NCBI GenBank assembly: GCA_945861345.1
Contig: CAMATX010000020.1
Coordinates: 1-34,164, forward strand
Length of the DNA: 34,164 bases
Direction: 5' to 3'
Source of the DNA: Comamonas sp. lk
GTDB lineage: Bacteria > Pseudomonadota > Gammaproteobacteria > Burkholderiales > Burkholderiaceae_C
The notes under the pieces are model-generated. The model was given only the letters and a program-made list of their open reading frames with translations, was not told where the DNA came from and ran no database searches. Positions 25,044 through 33,821 of this stretch are shown here, piece by piece (positions within the stretch are counted from its first letter, which is position 1; the number at the start of each line of letters is the position of its first letter). Position numbers and translations under genes: made by a program.

Positions 25044-26060
25044 ATGGCCACTATTTTGATCACCGGCGGTACCGGCTACATTGGCGCCCATGCGGCCGCC
25101 GAGCTCATGGCTGCTGGCTGGGACGTGGTGCTGCTAGACAATCTGCGCAATAGCACGCCGGGTGTGCTGGACCGGCTGGCCGCTTTAACGGGCAAACGCG
25201 CCCCTTTTGTGCAGGCGGATGTGCGCGATGCGGCGGCCTTGGACCAGGTGTTTGCCGCCCACCGCATCGAGGCGGTGATGCACTTTGCCGGCCTCAAATC
25301 GGTCGGGCAGTCTTGGCAGCAGGCGGCGCTGTACCTGGACAACAACGTGGGCGGCACCGCGTGCCTGGTGGCTGCCATGGAGCGCGCCAGCGTACGCCGC
25401 CTGGTCTTTAGCTCCTCGGCCACGGTGTACGGCGAGCCTGACGGCGTGCCCATCCCCGAATCGGCGCCTTTGCGCAGCACCAATCCCTACGGGCGCAGCA
25501 AATTGCTTTGTGAGGACATGCTGCGCGAGCTGCAAGGCGCCGACAGCCGCTGGCAGGTCGCCTTGTTGCGCTACTTCACCCCGGTGGGCGCGCATCCCAG
25601 CGCGCTGCTGGGCGAGAGCCCGCAAGGGGTGCCCAACAACCTGATGCCCTATATCGCCCAGGTGGCCGCCGGCCTGCGGCCCGAGTTGCAGGTATTCGGG
25701 CAGGACTATCCCACCTTGGACGGCACGGGCGTGCGTGATTACATCCATGTGGTCGATCTGGCGCAGGGCCATGTCGCGGCGCTGCGGTATGTGCAGCAGT
25801 CGGGCAAAGGCATTACCGTCAATCTGGGCACCGGGCAGGGCATCAGCGTGCTGCAAATGGTGCGGGCTTTTGAGGCGGCCAGTGGCCGGCCCGTTGCGCT
25901 GCGCTTTGTGGACCGCCGCCCGGGCGATGTGGCCGCTTGTTATGCCGCCACCGACCTGGCGCACAGCGCTTTGGGCTGGCGTGCCCAATTGCCGCTGTCG
26001 GCCATGTGCGCCGACGCCTGGCGCTGGCAGCAGGCACTGGCGGCGGATCGCGCGGAATGA
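25044..26060 (+). CDS. galE: UDP-glucose 4-epimerase (GalE), probably also active on N-acetylated sugars
   Basis: A 338-aa short-chain dehydrogenase-type epimerase that interconverts UDP-glucose and UDP-galactose. The NAD loop is TGGTGYIG (7-14); catalytic residues are Ser124, Tyr149 and Lys153, at the same numbers as E. coli GalE. Substrate contacts Asn199, Arg231, Arg292 and Asp295 are kept. Two contacts differ: position 179 is Thr (in RYFTPVGAH; usually Asn) and position 299 is Cys (in DVAACYA; Tyr in E. coli, Cys in human GALE). A small residue at 299 is known to allow UDP-GlcNAc/UDP-GalNAc, so a broader substrate range is likely. The effect of Thr179 is not predictable from sequence. It is coupled to GT9 by an ATGA overlap. 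Confidence 0.93.
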   Translation: MATILITGGTGYIGAHAAAELMAAGWDVVLLDNLRNSTPGVLDRLAALTGKRAPFVQADVRDAAALDQVFAAHRIEAVMHFAGLKSVGQSWQQAALYLDNNVGGTACLVAAMERASVRRLVFSSSATVYGEPDGVPIPESAPLRSTNPYGRSKLLCEDMLRELQGADSRWQVALLRYFTPVGAHPSALLGESPQGVPNNLMPYIAQVAAGLRPELQVFGQDYPTLDGTGVRDYIHVVDLAQGHVAALRYVQQSGKGITVNLGTGQGISVLQMVRAFEAASGRPVALRFVDRRPGDVAACYAATDLAHSALGWRAQLPLSAMCADAWRWQQALAADRAE

Positions 26061-27157
26061 GTCCGGAAGTCCAGGCGCGGTTGCAGGCGCCGCGCCATGT
26101 TTTGCTCATCAAGTCCCACAGTATGGGCGTGGGCGACTTGCTGCGCAGTTCGGCAGCGTGGGCGGCGCTCAAGGCGCGCTGGCCGCAAGTGCAGCTGCAT
26201 TTGTGCATGCTGAGCAACCATGCCGGCTATGTGGTGCAGGAGCTGATAAGCAGCCACTATCTGCTGGCCAGCGCGCACTTTGTGACCGTGAAAGAGGGCC
26301 GCCCGGGCAGCGCCAAGCAGCGCCGCCAGCCGATGGACGCCATTTACGGGCAGATGCAGACCGCGCTGCAGGGCCAGCCGCTCGATCTGGTGATTGATTG
26401 CGAAGTTGGCGGTATCCGCACCGCCCTGCTGACGCGGCGCATGGCGCGGGCCAAGTCGGCGCTGGCAGTCGGTATTGCCCAGTTCCCGCTGCGGCGCTTT
26501 ATTTATGATTTGAGCGCGCCGTCCAGCCGCTCCTACCAGCGCCTGCATGGCTTGCCCAAGCCGATGGACTACACCGAGCGCGATTTTGTGGCTTTGGCCG
26601 CGCTAGGCATTGTTCGTGCTGGCACGCCTATTACGCTGCGCCTGTCGGCCAAAGGCCTGGCCTGGAAAGCGCGCAATCCGCTGCAGACGGTTGCCGTGCG
26701 GCGCTTGGTGGTGCTCAATATCGGCTGCGGCACCGAGGATGCCTTGCCCAAGCGGCCCGCGCTGGCGGCTTTGGTGCGGGCGCTGGCGGCCTTATTCGCG
26801 CGGGCCCCATTTGATTTGCATTTGTCAGGCGCTGGTTTTGAGACCGAGGTAAATAGCCAGTTTGTGCAGCTGTTCCAGGCCACCTTGGGTGCCGCATGCG
26901 TGGTGCAGGATTGGGCGGGGCAGCTTTCTATTGAGGAGTCGGCCGCTTTGCTGGCCCAGGCCGATTTGGTCGTCTCCAGCGACTCTGGCCCCTACCACAT
27001 GGCCGTGGCGCTGGGGGTGCCGACGCTGTGCTGGTTTAATTTTGCAACGCCGCCGTCCTACCACCACCAAGCCGGTGTGCGCTGTCTGGTGCAGCCCGAC
27101 GCGGCGCAGTTTGCCAGCGCCGCCTTGGACCTGATTAGCTCTGGCTCAGGCGAATAA
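26057..27157 (+). CDS. Glycosyltransferase family 9 (heptosyltransferase-like)
   Basis: A 366-aa GT-B enzyme of the heptosyltransferase family, which adds heptose or related sugars to the LPS inner core. The N terminus has HVLLIKSHSMGVGDLLRSSAA, the usual start. The C-terminal domain contains IEESAALLAQADLVVSSDSGP followed by YHMAVALGVPTLCWF, the GT9 donor-binding signature in which D-S/T-G-P precedes a His. Start ATG at 26057 overlaps the galE stop by four bases. The last 23 bases overlap the 3' end of the oppositely oriented msbA. Its sugar could be heptose or a hexose; it cannot be assigned further. Confidence 0.88.
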   Translation: MSPEVQARLQAPRHVLLIKSHSMGVGDLLRSSAAWAALKARWPQVQLHLCMLSNHAGYVVQELISSHYLLASAHFVTVKEGRPGSAKQRRQPMDAIYGQMQTALQGQPLDLVIDCEVGGIRTALLTRRMARAKSALAVGIAQFPLRRFIYDLSAPSSRSYQRLHGLPKPMDYTERDFVALAALGIVRAGTPITLRLSAKGLAWKARNPLQTVAVRRLVVLNIGCGTEDALPKRPALAALVRALAALFARAPFDLHLSGAGFETEVNSQFVQLFQATLGAACVVQDWAGQLSIEESAALLAQADLVVSSDSGPYHMAVALGVPTLCWFNFATPPSYHHQAGVRCLVQPDAAQFASAALDLISSGSGE

Positions 27158-28883
27158 AGTCCAGATAGGCGCCGCCTTGCGCCATCAGCGCATCGTGGTT
27201 GCCGTGCTGCAAGATGCGGCCGTGGCCCAGTACATATATGCAATCGGCGTCGCGGATGGTCGTGAGCCGATGCGCAATGGCAATCGTGGTGCGTCCGGCC
27301 ATGGCGTTGCGCAAAGACGCTTGTACCAGGCTGTCGGTATCGGTGTCCAGCGCCGAGGTGGCCTCGTCCAGAATCAGTACCGGCGCATCCTTGTAAATCG
27401 CCCGGGCAATGGCGAGGCGCTGGCGCTCGCCGCCTGAGAGCAAGCTGGCGTTGTGGCCGACAATGGTGTCCAGGCCCTGGGGCAGGTCGCGCACGCGCTG
27501 GGCCAGGTTGGCCGCCTCTAAGGCCCGCCAGGCCTTTTCTGGGTCGGCGGTGTGACCCAGTGCGATGTTGTTGAGCACCGTGTCATTGAACATGATGACG
27601 TTCTGCCCAACCAGCGCAAACTGGCTGCGCAGGCAAGGCAAATCCCATTCCGGCAGAGGCACGCCGTCCAAGCTGACACTGCCCTGGGTGCATTCCACAA
27701 AGCGCGGCAACAAACTGGCCAGCGTGGTTTTGCCCGAACCGGACAAACCCACCAGCGCGATGAATTGGCCCGGTGCGATGTGCAGATCAATCTGGTGCAG
27801 TGCATCCTCGGTGGCGCCGGGGTAGCGCACGCACACCTGCTGCAGCGCCACCTCGCCCCGGGCGCGCGCCACCTGAAAGTTGCCACCTTGCTCGACGTCG
27901 ACGTTCTCCACCAGATCGATGGCCCGCTCAGCAGCCACCATGCCCCGGGTGATGGTGCTGGAGACGTCCGAAAGGTGCTTGATGGGCGCAATCATCATCA
28001 GCATGGCGGTGACAAACGCCACAAAACCGCCGGCCGACATATGGTTGGCTTGGCTTTGCATGATGGCTACCGAAATGACCGCTGAGAGGGCAATCGAGGC
28101 GAAAAAGTTGGTCACCGGCGCCACCGCCGAGCCGACGATGGCCGATTTCATGGCCAAGCGCCGCAGGCCGGTGTTGACGACGTGAAAGCGTTCTTGCTGG
28201 TGCTGCTCCGCGTTTTGGATGCGAATTTCTTTGTGTGCGAGCACGCTTTCTTCGACCACATAGGCCAGCTGGTCGACGGCCTGCTGCGATGCCTTGGTCA
28301 GCGCATACACGCGCTTGGAGATGGCGCGCATTACGATGGCCACCAGCGGAAACACCAGCACCACAATCGTGGACAGTTGCCAGTTCAGGTAGAGCAGATA
28401 GCCTGCCAAGGCAAGCAAAGTGAGGCTGTCTTTGACGACCGTGGTCACCGATTGGAGCAGCAGCACCGCGCCGTTGGTGGCCTCGTAGACCACGGTGTTG
28501 GCCAACGCGGTGGCCGGATGTTTGCGAAACAGGCGCAAATCGGCCACGCTAATGCTGGCAAACATCTGGGTGCGCAAGGATTGCAGGCTGGTTTGGGCGA
28601 TTTTGGCCAGCGCAATATCGCCCAGGTAGGAGGCCAGCGAGCGCAGCATGAACAGCGAAACCACCGCCACCGGGATCAGCCAGACGGGAATGGTGTTGGT
28701 GGAGTTAAAGCCCTGGTCCAGCAGCGGCTTGAGCAGCGCCGGAATGGCCGGCTCCATCGCCGCACCCACCAGTACCGAGACGGCCAAACCGACCCACGCG
28801 AACAGGGGCTGCGAAAAATAGGCAAACACCCGTAGCAGACGCTGGCGTAGAGTGCGTTCGGAGGGCGTGCTGTTGTCGTTCAT
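27135..28883 (-). CDS. msbA: Lipid A/LPS flippase MsbA (ABC transporter)
   Basis: A 582-aa half-transporter, the same length as E. coli MsbA. Residues about 20-320 form six membrane helices, and the nucleotide-binding domain carries GLSGSGKTT (Walker A), LSGGERQRLAIARA (signature), VLILDEATSALD (Walker B) and the switch His in IAIAHRLTTI. MsbA flips lipid A-core across the inner membrane with ATP. It is encoded on the minus strand directly behind the O-antigen ligase-like gene, with an ATGA overlap at 28880-28883, so the pair is co-translated. The 3' end overlaps the GT9 gene tail to tail. The pairing supports an LPS, rather than a lipid-drug, role. Confidence 0.93.
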   Translation of the reverse strand: MNDNSTPSERTLRQRLLRVFAYFSQPLFAWVGLAVSVLVGAAMEPAIPALLKPLLDQGFNSTNTIPVWLIPVAVVSLFMLRSLASYLGDIALAKIAQTSLQSLRTQMFASISVADLRLFRKHPATALANTVVYEATNGAVLLLQSVTTVVKDSLTLLALAGYLLYLNWQLSTIVVLVFPLVAIVMRAISKRVYALTKASQQAVDQLAYVVEESVLAHKEIRIQNAEQHQQERFHVVNTGLRRLAMKSAIVGSAVAPVTNFFASIALSAVISVAIMQSQANHMSAGGFVAFVTAMLMMIAPIKHLSDVSSTITRGMVAAERAIDLVENVDVEQGGNFQVARARGEVALQQVCVRYPGATEDALHQIDLHIAPGQFIALVGLSGSGKTTLASLLPRFVECTQGSVSLDGVPLPEWDLPCLRSQFALVGQNVIMFNDTVLNNIALGHTADPEKAWRALEAANLAQRVRDLPQGLDTIVGHNASLLSGGERQRLAIARAIYKDAPVLILDEATSALDTDTDSLVQASLRNAMAGRTTIAIAHRLTTIRDADCIYVLGHGRILQHGNHDALMAQGGAYLDFIRLSQS

Positions 28884-30154
28884 AGAGGTCGGTGCGTATC
28901 AGGGCTTGGCCCAGTATCGTGCGGCACCAAACTGAGCAATATACCCAGCCCGACGCAAAAGAAGTCGCCCATGCCGATGCCGTAAATCATGGAATTGAAG
29001 AGCCCCGAGACCGCCAGCGCGCACACCATGGTACGCAGGGCCCAGGCGTCGGCACTGGCCAGGTGGCGCGCCTGGCGCAGTGGCCAAGCGAGCGCGGCCA
29101 ACAGGCAGGCTAAGCCCACCAGGCCGCCTTCGACCGTCCAGAGCAGGTACAGCTGGTGCGGGTTGTCTACATCCATGGACGTTTGCACCGTGGTGCTGCC
29201 CACAATGCGGCGAAATTCATGGTTCCAACTGCCCGCGCCGTAGCCCAGGAGTGGGCGCTCGGCAATGGCTTGCAGCGAGGTTTGCCAGTACAAAAGGCGT
29301 TCGCCCGAAGAGGAATTGACGTTGCCTTGCTGGCGATAAACCGAGGACTCCTGGACCACCTGGTTCACCCGGTCGCGGAAATTGGGCGCGCCAAACCACA
29401 ACAGCGCGGCCGCCACAAAGGGCAGCAGCAACGCCAGCCAGCGCCGCCCCGGCGGCAGGGCTTGCATGGCCACCAGCGCGCTAATGGCCAACAGCACCAC
29501 ATGCCCGCTGCGCCCGCGCAGAAAAAACAAGGCCAGCACCGCGGTGCTGAGCGCCAGTGCGATCGCCAGCAGACGTCCACGCGGACCAAAAATCCGATCG
29601 CGCTCAAACCACAAAAGGCCTGCCGTAGTGGCCTGCGCAATGGTTTCCTCCAGGTAGCTTCCGTACGAGGCAAAAGTGGTGTCGGGGTCGACTGCCGAAA
29701 TCCAAGGCGGATGGATGCCGGCCACCAGCAGCCAGGAGCTCAGGCCGACAAACACTTGCGTCAGGATAAACACGTGCAGCAAAGTACGCCCCTGGCCGGC
29801 GTCGCGCACCAGGTAATACAGCAAGGGGATCGCCAAAATCCGGGCGTGGCGCGACCAGGCCCACAGAGCGCTGGGGCCGTCCACGCTGGACCAGGCCGTG
29901 CTCAGGGCCAGAAATGCGCAAACGCCTACCAGTACATAAGTCAGGCTGGTATGCGCTCGCCATGCGGGCCCGTAGGCGCGGGCGCGCCGCGCAGCCGCAA
30001 GCATGACGCCCAAGGCCAGCACATAAAGCGCCAGGCGGCCCACGGCCGCCAGGGCCGTGCCCAGGCTGGGCGAGAGCGCCACGAAACAGAGTAGCCACAA
30101 CTGCCAGGGTGGCAGCCGCAGGGGCTCGGTGGTGGCGGGCATGGTGGGGCTCAT
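28880..30154 (-). CDS. O-antigen ligase family membrane protein (WaaL/Wzy-like)
   Basis: A 424-aa protein with about ten hydrophobic segments, beginning LRLPPWQLWLLCFVALSPSL and ending near GIGMGDFFCVGLGILLSLVP. A large periplasmic loop precedes ERPLLGYGAGSWNHEF, the ligase-type motif found in the O-antigen ligase/Wzy superfamily. Such proteins join O-antigen to lipid A-core, or polymerise O units. Coupling to msbA favours the ligase or an LPS-linked role. The start is uncertain: ATG at 30154 is used, while 30142 and 30208 are also in frame, and none has a convincing Shine-Dalgarno sequence. Confidence 0.82.
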   Translation of the reverse strand: MSPTMPATTEPLRLPPWQLWLLCFVALSPSLGTALAAVGRLALYVLALGVMLAAARRARAYGPAWRAHTSLTYVLVGVCAFLALSTAWSSVDGPSALWAWSRHARILAIPLLYYLVRDAGQGRTLLHVFILTQVFVGLSSWLLVAGIHPPWISAVDPDTTFASYGSYLEETIAQATTAGLLWFERDRIFGPRGRLLAIALALSTAVLALFFLRGRSGHVVLLAISALVAMQALPPGRRWLALLLPFVAAALLWFGAPNFRDRVNQVVQESSVYRQQGNVNSSSGERLLYWQTSLQAIAERPLLGYGAGSWNHEFRRIVGSTTVQTSMDVDNPHQLYLLWTVEGGLVGLACLLAALAWPLRQARHLASADAWALRTMVCALAVSGLFNSMIYGIGMGDFFCVGLGILLSLVPHDTGPSPDTHRPL

Positions 30155-30312
30155 GGGTGGTAAATCGGACCGTAGGGCGGCAACGTAGAGGGTAGGGGGG
30201 TGCCGCACTGCCAGTAAACCAAGGCGACCGCGACAGTCTATTACAGAGCTTGCGAAGGCCGCCTGGGGCGGTGTTCACCGACGAGACATATCGATTAGCG
30301 ATAATAGGGGCT

Positions 30313-31581
30313 ATGAACAAGCTTTTTCTCGGCTGTATCGCCTGGCTTCTGGCCTGCACGGCGCAAGCCCAATTCAGGGTAGAAGTCTCTGGCACCGGCT
30401 TGACTCAGTTCCCTATCGCCATCGCTGCTTTCAAGGGCAACGAGGGCATGACCCAGCGTATTGCAGCGATTGTGCAGGCCGATTTGGAGCGCAGCGGGCA
30501 GTTCCGCAATGTCGAGGGCAACTTGGCGGGCCTGGACGAAAACAGCCGCCCTGACTTGGCCGCCTTGCGCAAGCAGGGTGCCGACGCCTTGCTCACGGGC
30601 AGCGTCACCCGGGTGGCCGATGACCGCTACGAAGTGCGCTTCCGTCTGTGGGACACGGTCCGCAGCCAAGACCTGGGCGGCCAAAGCCATGCCGTAGGCG
30701 CTGGCGAGATGCGCCGCGTAGCGCACAAAATTGCCGACGCGGTCTACGAAAAGCTCACCGGTGAAAAAGGTGTTTTTGCAACCCGTATTGCCTACGTCAC
30801 CAAGAGTGCGGCGGTTTACAACCTGTGGGTAGCCGATGCCGATGGCGAAGGCGCACAGTCGGCGCTGCGCAGCACCGAGCCCATCATTTCCCCGTCCTGG
30901 GCGCCTAATGGCAACCAATTGGCCTATGTGTCCTTCGAGTCGCGCAAGCCGGTGGTCTATGTCCATGATGTCGATTCCGGCAAGCGCCGCTTGGTGGCCA
31001 ACTTCAAGGGCTCCAACAGCGCCCCTAGTTGGTCTCCCGATGGCAAGACCTTGGCGTTGACGCTCAGCCGCGATGGCGGATCGCAGATTTACCTCATGGA
31101 CGCTTTGCAGCCCGGTGCCGAGGCGCGTCGCTTAGCCGCCTCCAGTGGCATTGACACCGAGCCGACCTTTTCTCCCGACGGCCAAACCGTTTTCTTTGTC
31201 AGCGACCGGGGCGGATCGCCGCAAATCTACAAAGTGGCCGTGGCTGGCGGTAATCCCGAGCGGGTTACCTTTGGTGGCAGTTACAACATTTCACCTGCGG
31301 TGAGCCCGGACGGGCGCTCGCTGGCCTACATCTCTAGGGTGGCCGGTGCCTTCAAGCTGCACGTGATGGACTTGGCCAGCGGCCAGGCGCAAGCGATTAC
31401 TGACACCAGCGCCGATGAAAACCCCAGTTTTGCGCCCAACAGCCGCATGATTATTTACGCCACCCAGCAGCAAGGCCGCGAGGCGCTGATGACCAGCACG
31501 CTAGACGGCCGCGTCAAAGCCCGCCTGGCCGGCCAAAGCGGGGATTTGCGGGAGCCCGATTGGGGCCCCATGGGCAAGTGA
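30313..31581 (+). CDS. tolB: Tol-Pal system beta-propeller protein TolB
   Basis: A periplasmic 422-aa protein. Signal peptide is MNKLFLGCIAWLLACTAQA, cut before QFRVEVSGTG. The N-terminal domain (to about 160) has a TolB fold and the six-bladed beta-propeller carries repeats such as SPSWAPNG, APSWSPDGKTLAL, EPTFSPDGQTVFFVSDRGG and SPAVSPDGRSLAYIS. TolB links TolA to Pal in outer-membrane constriction during division. Start ATG 30313 is chosen because it puts the signal peptide first; AGGGG (30306-30310) lies very close to it. tolQ, tolR and tolA are not upstream: the neighbour is the divergent O-antigen ligase gene. Confidence 0.96.
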   Translation: MNKLFLGCIAWLLACTAQAQFRVEVSGTGLTQFPIAIAAFKGNEGMTQRIAAIVQADLERSGQFRNVEGNLAGLDENSRPDLAALRKQGADALLTGSVTRVADDRYEVRFRLWDTVRSQDLGGQSHAVGAGEMRRVAHKIADAVYEKLTGEKGVFATRIAYVTKSAAVYNLWVADADGEGAQSALRSTEPIISPSWAPNGNQLAYVSFESRKPVVYVHDVDSGKRRLVANFKGSNSAPSWSPDGKTLALTLSRDGGSQIYLMDALQPGAEARRLAASSGIDTEPTFSPDGQTVFFVSDRGGSPQIYKVAVAGGNPERVTFGGSYNISPAVSPDGRSLAYISRVAGAFKLHVMDLASGQAQAITDTSADENPSFAPNSRMIIYATQQQGREALMTSTLDGRVKARLAGQSGDLREPDWGPMGK

Positions 31582-31609
31582 TTTTTTCGTTTATCAATTG
31601 GAGAATACT

Positions 31610-32149
31610 ATGAGTAAGTGGATTTTGATGGCCCTTGTAGCGGCCTTGGCGGCGTGTAGTACCCCTGTAAAACTCGATGAGACCAGTGTGGAAGACAAAT
31701 CGTCCCAGGGTTCGGGTGCGGTGATGAAGGCTTTGACGCCGGCAACGACTGGTGCGGCATCTTCGAACGCGGGCAGCGTGGCCAGCTTGGACGCATCGCC
31801 TACGGCTAAAAGCGCGGTTGGTGCCGAGCGCATTGTTTATTTCGACTTCGACAGCTTTGCGATCCGCCCTGAGTTTCAGGGAATTATTGAGTCCAATGCC
31901 CGCACCTTAAAAGGCAACAAGGCGGCCAAAATCAGCATCGAAGGCCATACCGACGAGCGCGGTGGTCGCGAATACAACCTGGCGCTGGGTCAAAAACGTT
32001 CCGAAGCCGTGCGTAAGGCCTTGGGGCTCTTGGGTGTGTCCGAGGCGCAAATGGAAGCGGTGAGCTTTGGCAAAGAAAAGCCAGCCGTTGCGGGCAATAG
32101 CGAAGCGGCCATGGAGAAAAACCGCCGCGCTGAAATCAGCGTCCGATGA
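31610..32149 (+). CDS. pal: Peptidoglycan-associated lipoprotein Pal
   Basis: A 179-aa outer-membrane lipoprotein. The lipobox is LAAC with Cys16 (MSKWILMALVAALAAC), and the residue after Cys is Ser, which favours outer-membrane sorting. The OmpA-like domain (about 75-179) has IVYFDFDSFAIRPEFQ, IEGHTDERGGREYNLALGQKRS and NRRAEI, the peptidoglycan-binding motifs. Pal anchors the outer membrane to the wall and works with TolB. GGAG (31600-31603) precedes the ATG at 31610. The cpoB start overlaps the stop (ATGA), so translation is coupled. An ATG at 31598 in frame is less likely because it would put four residues in front of the lipobox signal. Confidence 0.96.
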   Translation: MSKWILMALVAALAACSTPVKLDETSVEDKSSQGSGAVMKALTPATTGAASSNAGSVASLDASPTAKSAVGAERIVYFDFDSFAIRPEFQGIIESNARTLKGNKAAKISIEGHTDERGGREYNLALGQKRSEAVRKALGLLGVSEAQMEAVSFGKEKPAVAGNSEAAMEKNRRAEISVR

Positions 32150-32946
32150 GCACAAGACTGGGTCGTATTCGGCCTTGGCTGCGCCAGTCGCTGGTCCTGG
32201 CGGTTTTAGGCTTGGCTGGCGCTGGTGCCCATGCCGGAATATTTGACGACGACGAGGCGCGCCGTGCGATTTTGGATTTGCGCCAAAAAATTGAAGCCCT
32301 GCGACGAGACGGGGATCAACGCCAAGTCGACGAGTCCAAACGCCAAGCCGAAGAGATTGCCAATCTGCGCCGAAGCCTCATTGATTTGCAAAACCAGCTG
32401 GAGGCCAACCGCGCCGAATTGTCCAAACTGCGTGGACAGGGCGAGCAACTGAGCCGCGATATCGCTGACGGCGCTCGCCGCCAGTCCGACGCCCTCAAGC
32501 CCCTAGATGAGCGCATCAAGCGCTTGGAGCCGATCATGGTGAGCTTTGAAGGCAATGAATTTGCGGTTGAAGTGGCCGAAAAGCGTATGTTTGAGGCTGC
32601 GTTGGCGAGTTTTCGCAAAGGTGATTTTGAGCCTGCCCAAGGGGTTTTTGCAGACTTTTTGGCCCGTTATCCGCAAAGCGGTTATGCCAATTCGGCGATT
32701 TTTTGGCTGGGTAATGCGCAGTTTGTGCTCAAAGACTTCCGCAGCGCGCTGGTAAGCTTCAAAAAGCTGGGCGGCCGCAACCCGACGAGCGCCCGCGCAG
32801 CCGAGGCCTTGTTGGCTATAGCCAATTGCCACTTGGAGCTCAAAGACACTGCCAACGCACGCAAGGCCTTGGAAGAGTTACTTAGTAGCTATCCGCAGTC
32901 CGAAGTGGCTGAGGTCGCCAAAGAGCGGCTGACGCGTATCAAATAG
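32146..32946 (+). CDS. cpoB: Tol-Pal accessory protein CpoB (YbgF)
   Basis: A 266-aa periplasmic protein. The signal peptide runs to residue 30 (LGLAGAGAHA) and the mature protein starts GIFDDDEARR. Residues about 35-130 form a coiled coil (heptads in LRQKIEALRRDG and LRRSLIDLQNQLEANRAEL); residues about 140-266 are tetratricopeptide repeats with YPQSGYANSAIFWLGNAQF and YPQSEVAEVAKERL. CpoB coordinates Tol-Pal with peptidoglycan synthesis at the septum. The four-base overlap with pal confirms the operon. Length agrees with E. coli CpoB (about 263). Confidence 0.95.
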   Translation: MSTRLGRIRPWLRQSLVLAVLGLAGAGAHAGIFDDDEARRAILDLRQKIEALRRDGDQRQVDESKRQAEEIANLRRSLIDLQNQLEANRAELSKLRGQGEQLSRDIADGARRQSDALKPLDERIKRLEPIMVSFEGNEFAVEVAEKRMFEAALASFRKGDFEPAQGVFADFLARYPQSGYANSAIFWLGNAQFVLKDFRSALVSFKKLGGRNPTSARAAEALLAIANCHLELKDTANARKALEELLSSYPQSEVAEVAKERLTRIK

Positions 32947-32975
32947 TTGGCCCTTAGGCTGGTGTGCGCTCCCCC

Positions 32976-33770
32976 ATGGCAGATTCTGATGACCAGGCCT
33001 GCCTGCCCCAAGCACAGCAGGACCGCCGGTTTGGTGGTTTAGGCCGGCTGTACGGCAAAGACCCCGCGGCGCGCATTCGGGCATCTCATGTCGTGGTGGT
33101 AGGTATCGGCGGCGTCGGTTCCTGGGCTGCCGAGGCCCTTGCGCGCAGCGGCGTCGGCCGATTGACGCTGATTGATATGGACCATGTGTCCGAGTCCAAT
33201 GTGAACCGACAAATTCAAGCGCTCAGTAGCACCCTGGGCATGGCAAAAATAGGTGCCATGCAAGAGCGCATTTCCCAAATCAACCCGGATTGCCAGGTGC
33301 ATTGCATTGATGATTTTGTGACGCCGGACAACTGGCCGCAATTGCTGCCCACAGGCGTGCATGCAGTGATCGATGCCTGCGACCAGGTGCAAGCCAAACT
33401 CGCCATGGCACAGTGGGCACGCAGCACAGACGCAATCTTTATTAGCGTGGGTGCAGCAGGCGGGAAAAAGTCGGCAGAAAAAGTGTGCGTGGGCGATTTA
33501 AGTAGTGCAACATATGACCCCTTGCTGGCGCAACTGCGCTACCGCTTGCGTAAATTTCATAGTGCCCCCCGCGAGGGAAAACGCATCGGCCTGACGGTGG
33601 TGTACAGCGCAGAACCTGTGCTGGGCGCGCAAGCAGGCGATGACGTGCAAAGTGACAACAGCCTCAATTGCCATGGCTACGGCTCGTCGGTCGCAGTCAC
33701 TGCTAGCTTCGGAATGTGCGCCGCAGGGTGGGTCATGAACATGCTTTCTACATGCGATTTAGCTGCCTAA
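32976..33770 (+). CDS. tcdA: tRNA threonylcarbamoyladenosine dehydratase (TcdA)
   Basis: A 264-aa E1-like enzyme that uses ATP to dehydrate t6A at position 37 of tRNAs to the cyclic form ct6A. It begins with RRFGGLGRLYG and has the adenylation loop VVVGIGGVGSWAAEALARSG, then DMDHVSESNVNRQIQAL with the Asn and Arg that bind ATP, and VIDACDQVQAKLAM. The C-terminal part has GSSVAVTASFGM. Alternate GTG starts at 32962/32964 exist, and ATG 32976 is preferred. The gap after cpoB is 29 bases, so it may be read with the tol genes. It lies next to tRNA-Lys(UUU), a tRNA expected to carry t6A, though this is probably coincidence. Confidence 0.93.
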   Translation: MADSDDQACLPQAQQDRRFGGLGRLYGKDPAARIRASHVVVVGIGGVGSWAAEALARSGVGRLTLIDMDHVSESNVNRQIQALSSTLGMAKIGAMQERISQINPDCQVHCIDDFVTPDNWPQLLPTGVHAVIDACDQVQAKLAMAQWARSTDAIFISVGAAGGKKSAEKVCVGDLSSATYDPLLAQLRYRLRKFHSAPREGKRIGLTVVYSAEPVLGAQAGDDVQSDNSLNCHGYGSSVAVTASFGMCAAGWVMNMLSTCDLAA

Positions 33771-33786
33771 AAAACAACGCTATAAT
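33758..33786 (+). promoter_or_regulatory. Promoter of tRNA-Lys
   Basis: A perfect TATAAT (33781-33786) lies 36 bases before the mature tRNA 5' end, with a weak -35-like TTTAGC (33758-33763) at a 17-base spacing, inside the tcdA stop region. A purine-rich start at about 33793 would leave a short 5' leader to be removed by RNase P. Confidence 0.5.
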
Positions 33787-33821
33787 TTAGGGCTTGGCAG
33801 TGAAGTTTAGGCTTCATTGAC

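Noticed and set aside
29156-30094. 312-codon frame opposite the O-antigen ligase
   Set aside because: Gln/Arg/His-rich with no motif, antisense to a convincing membrane protein gene.
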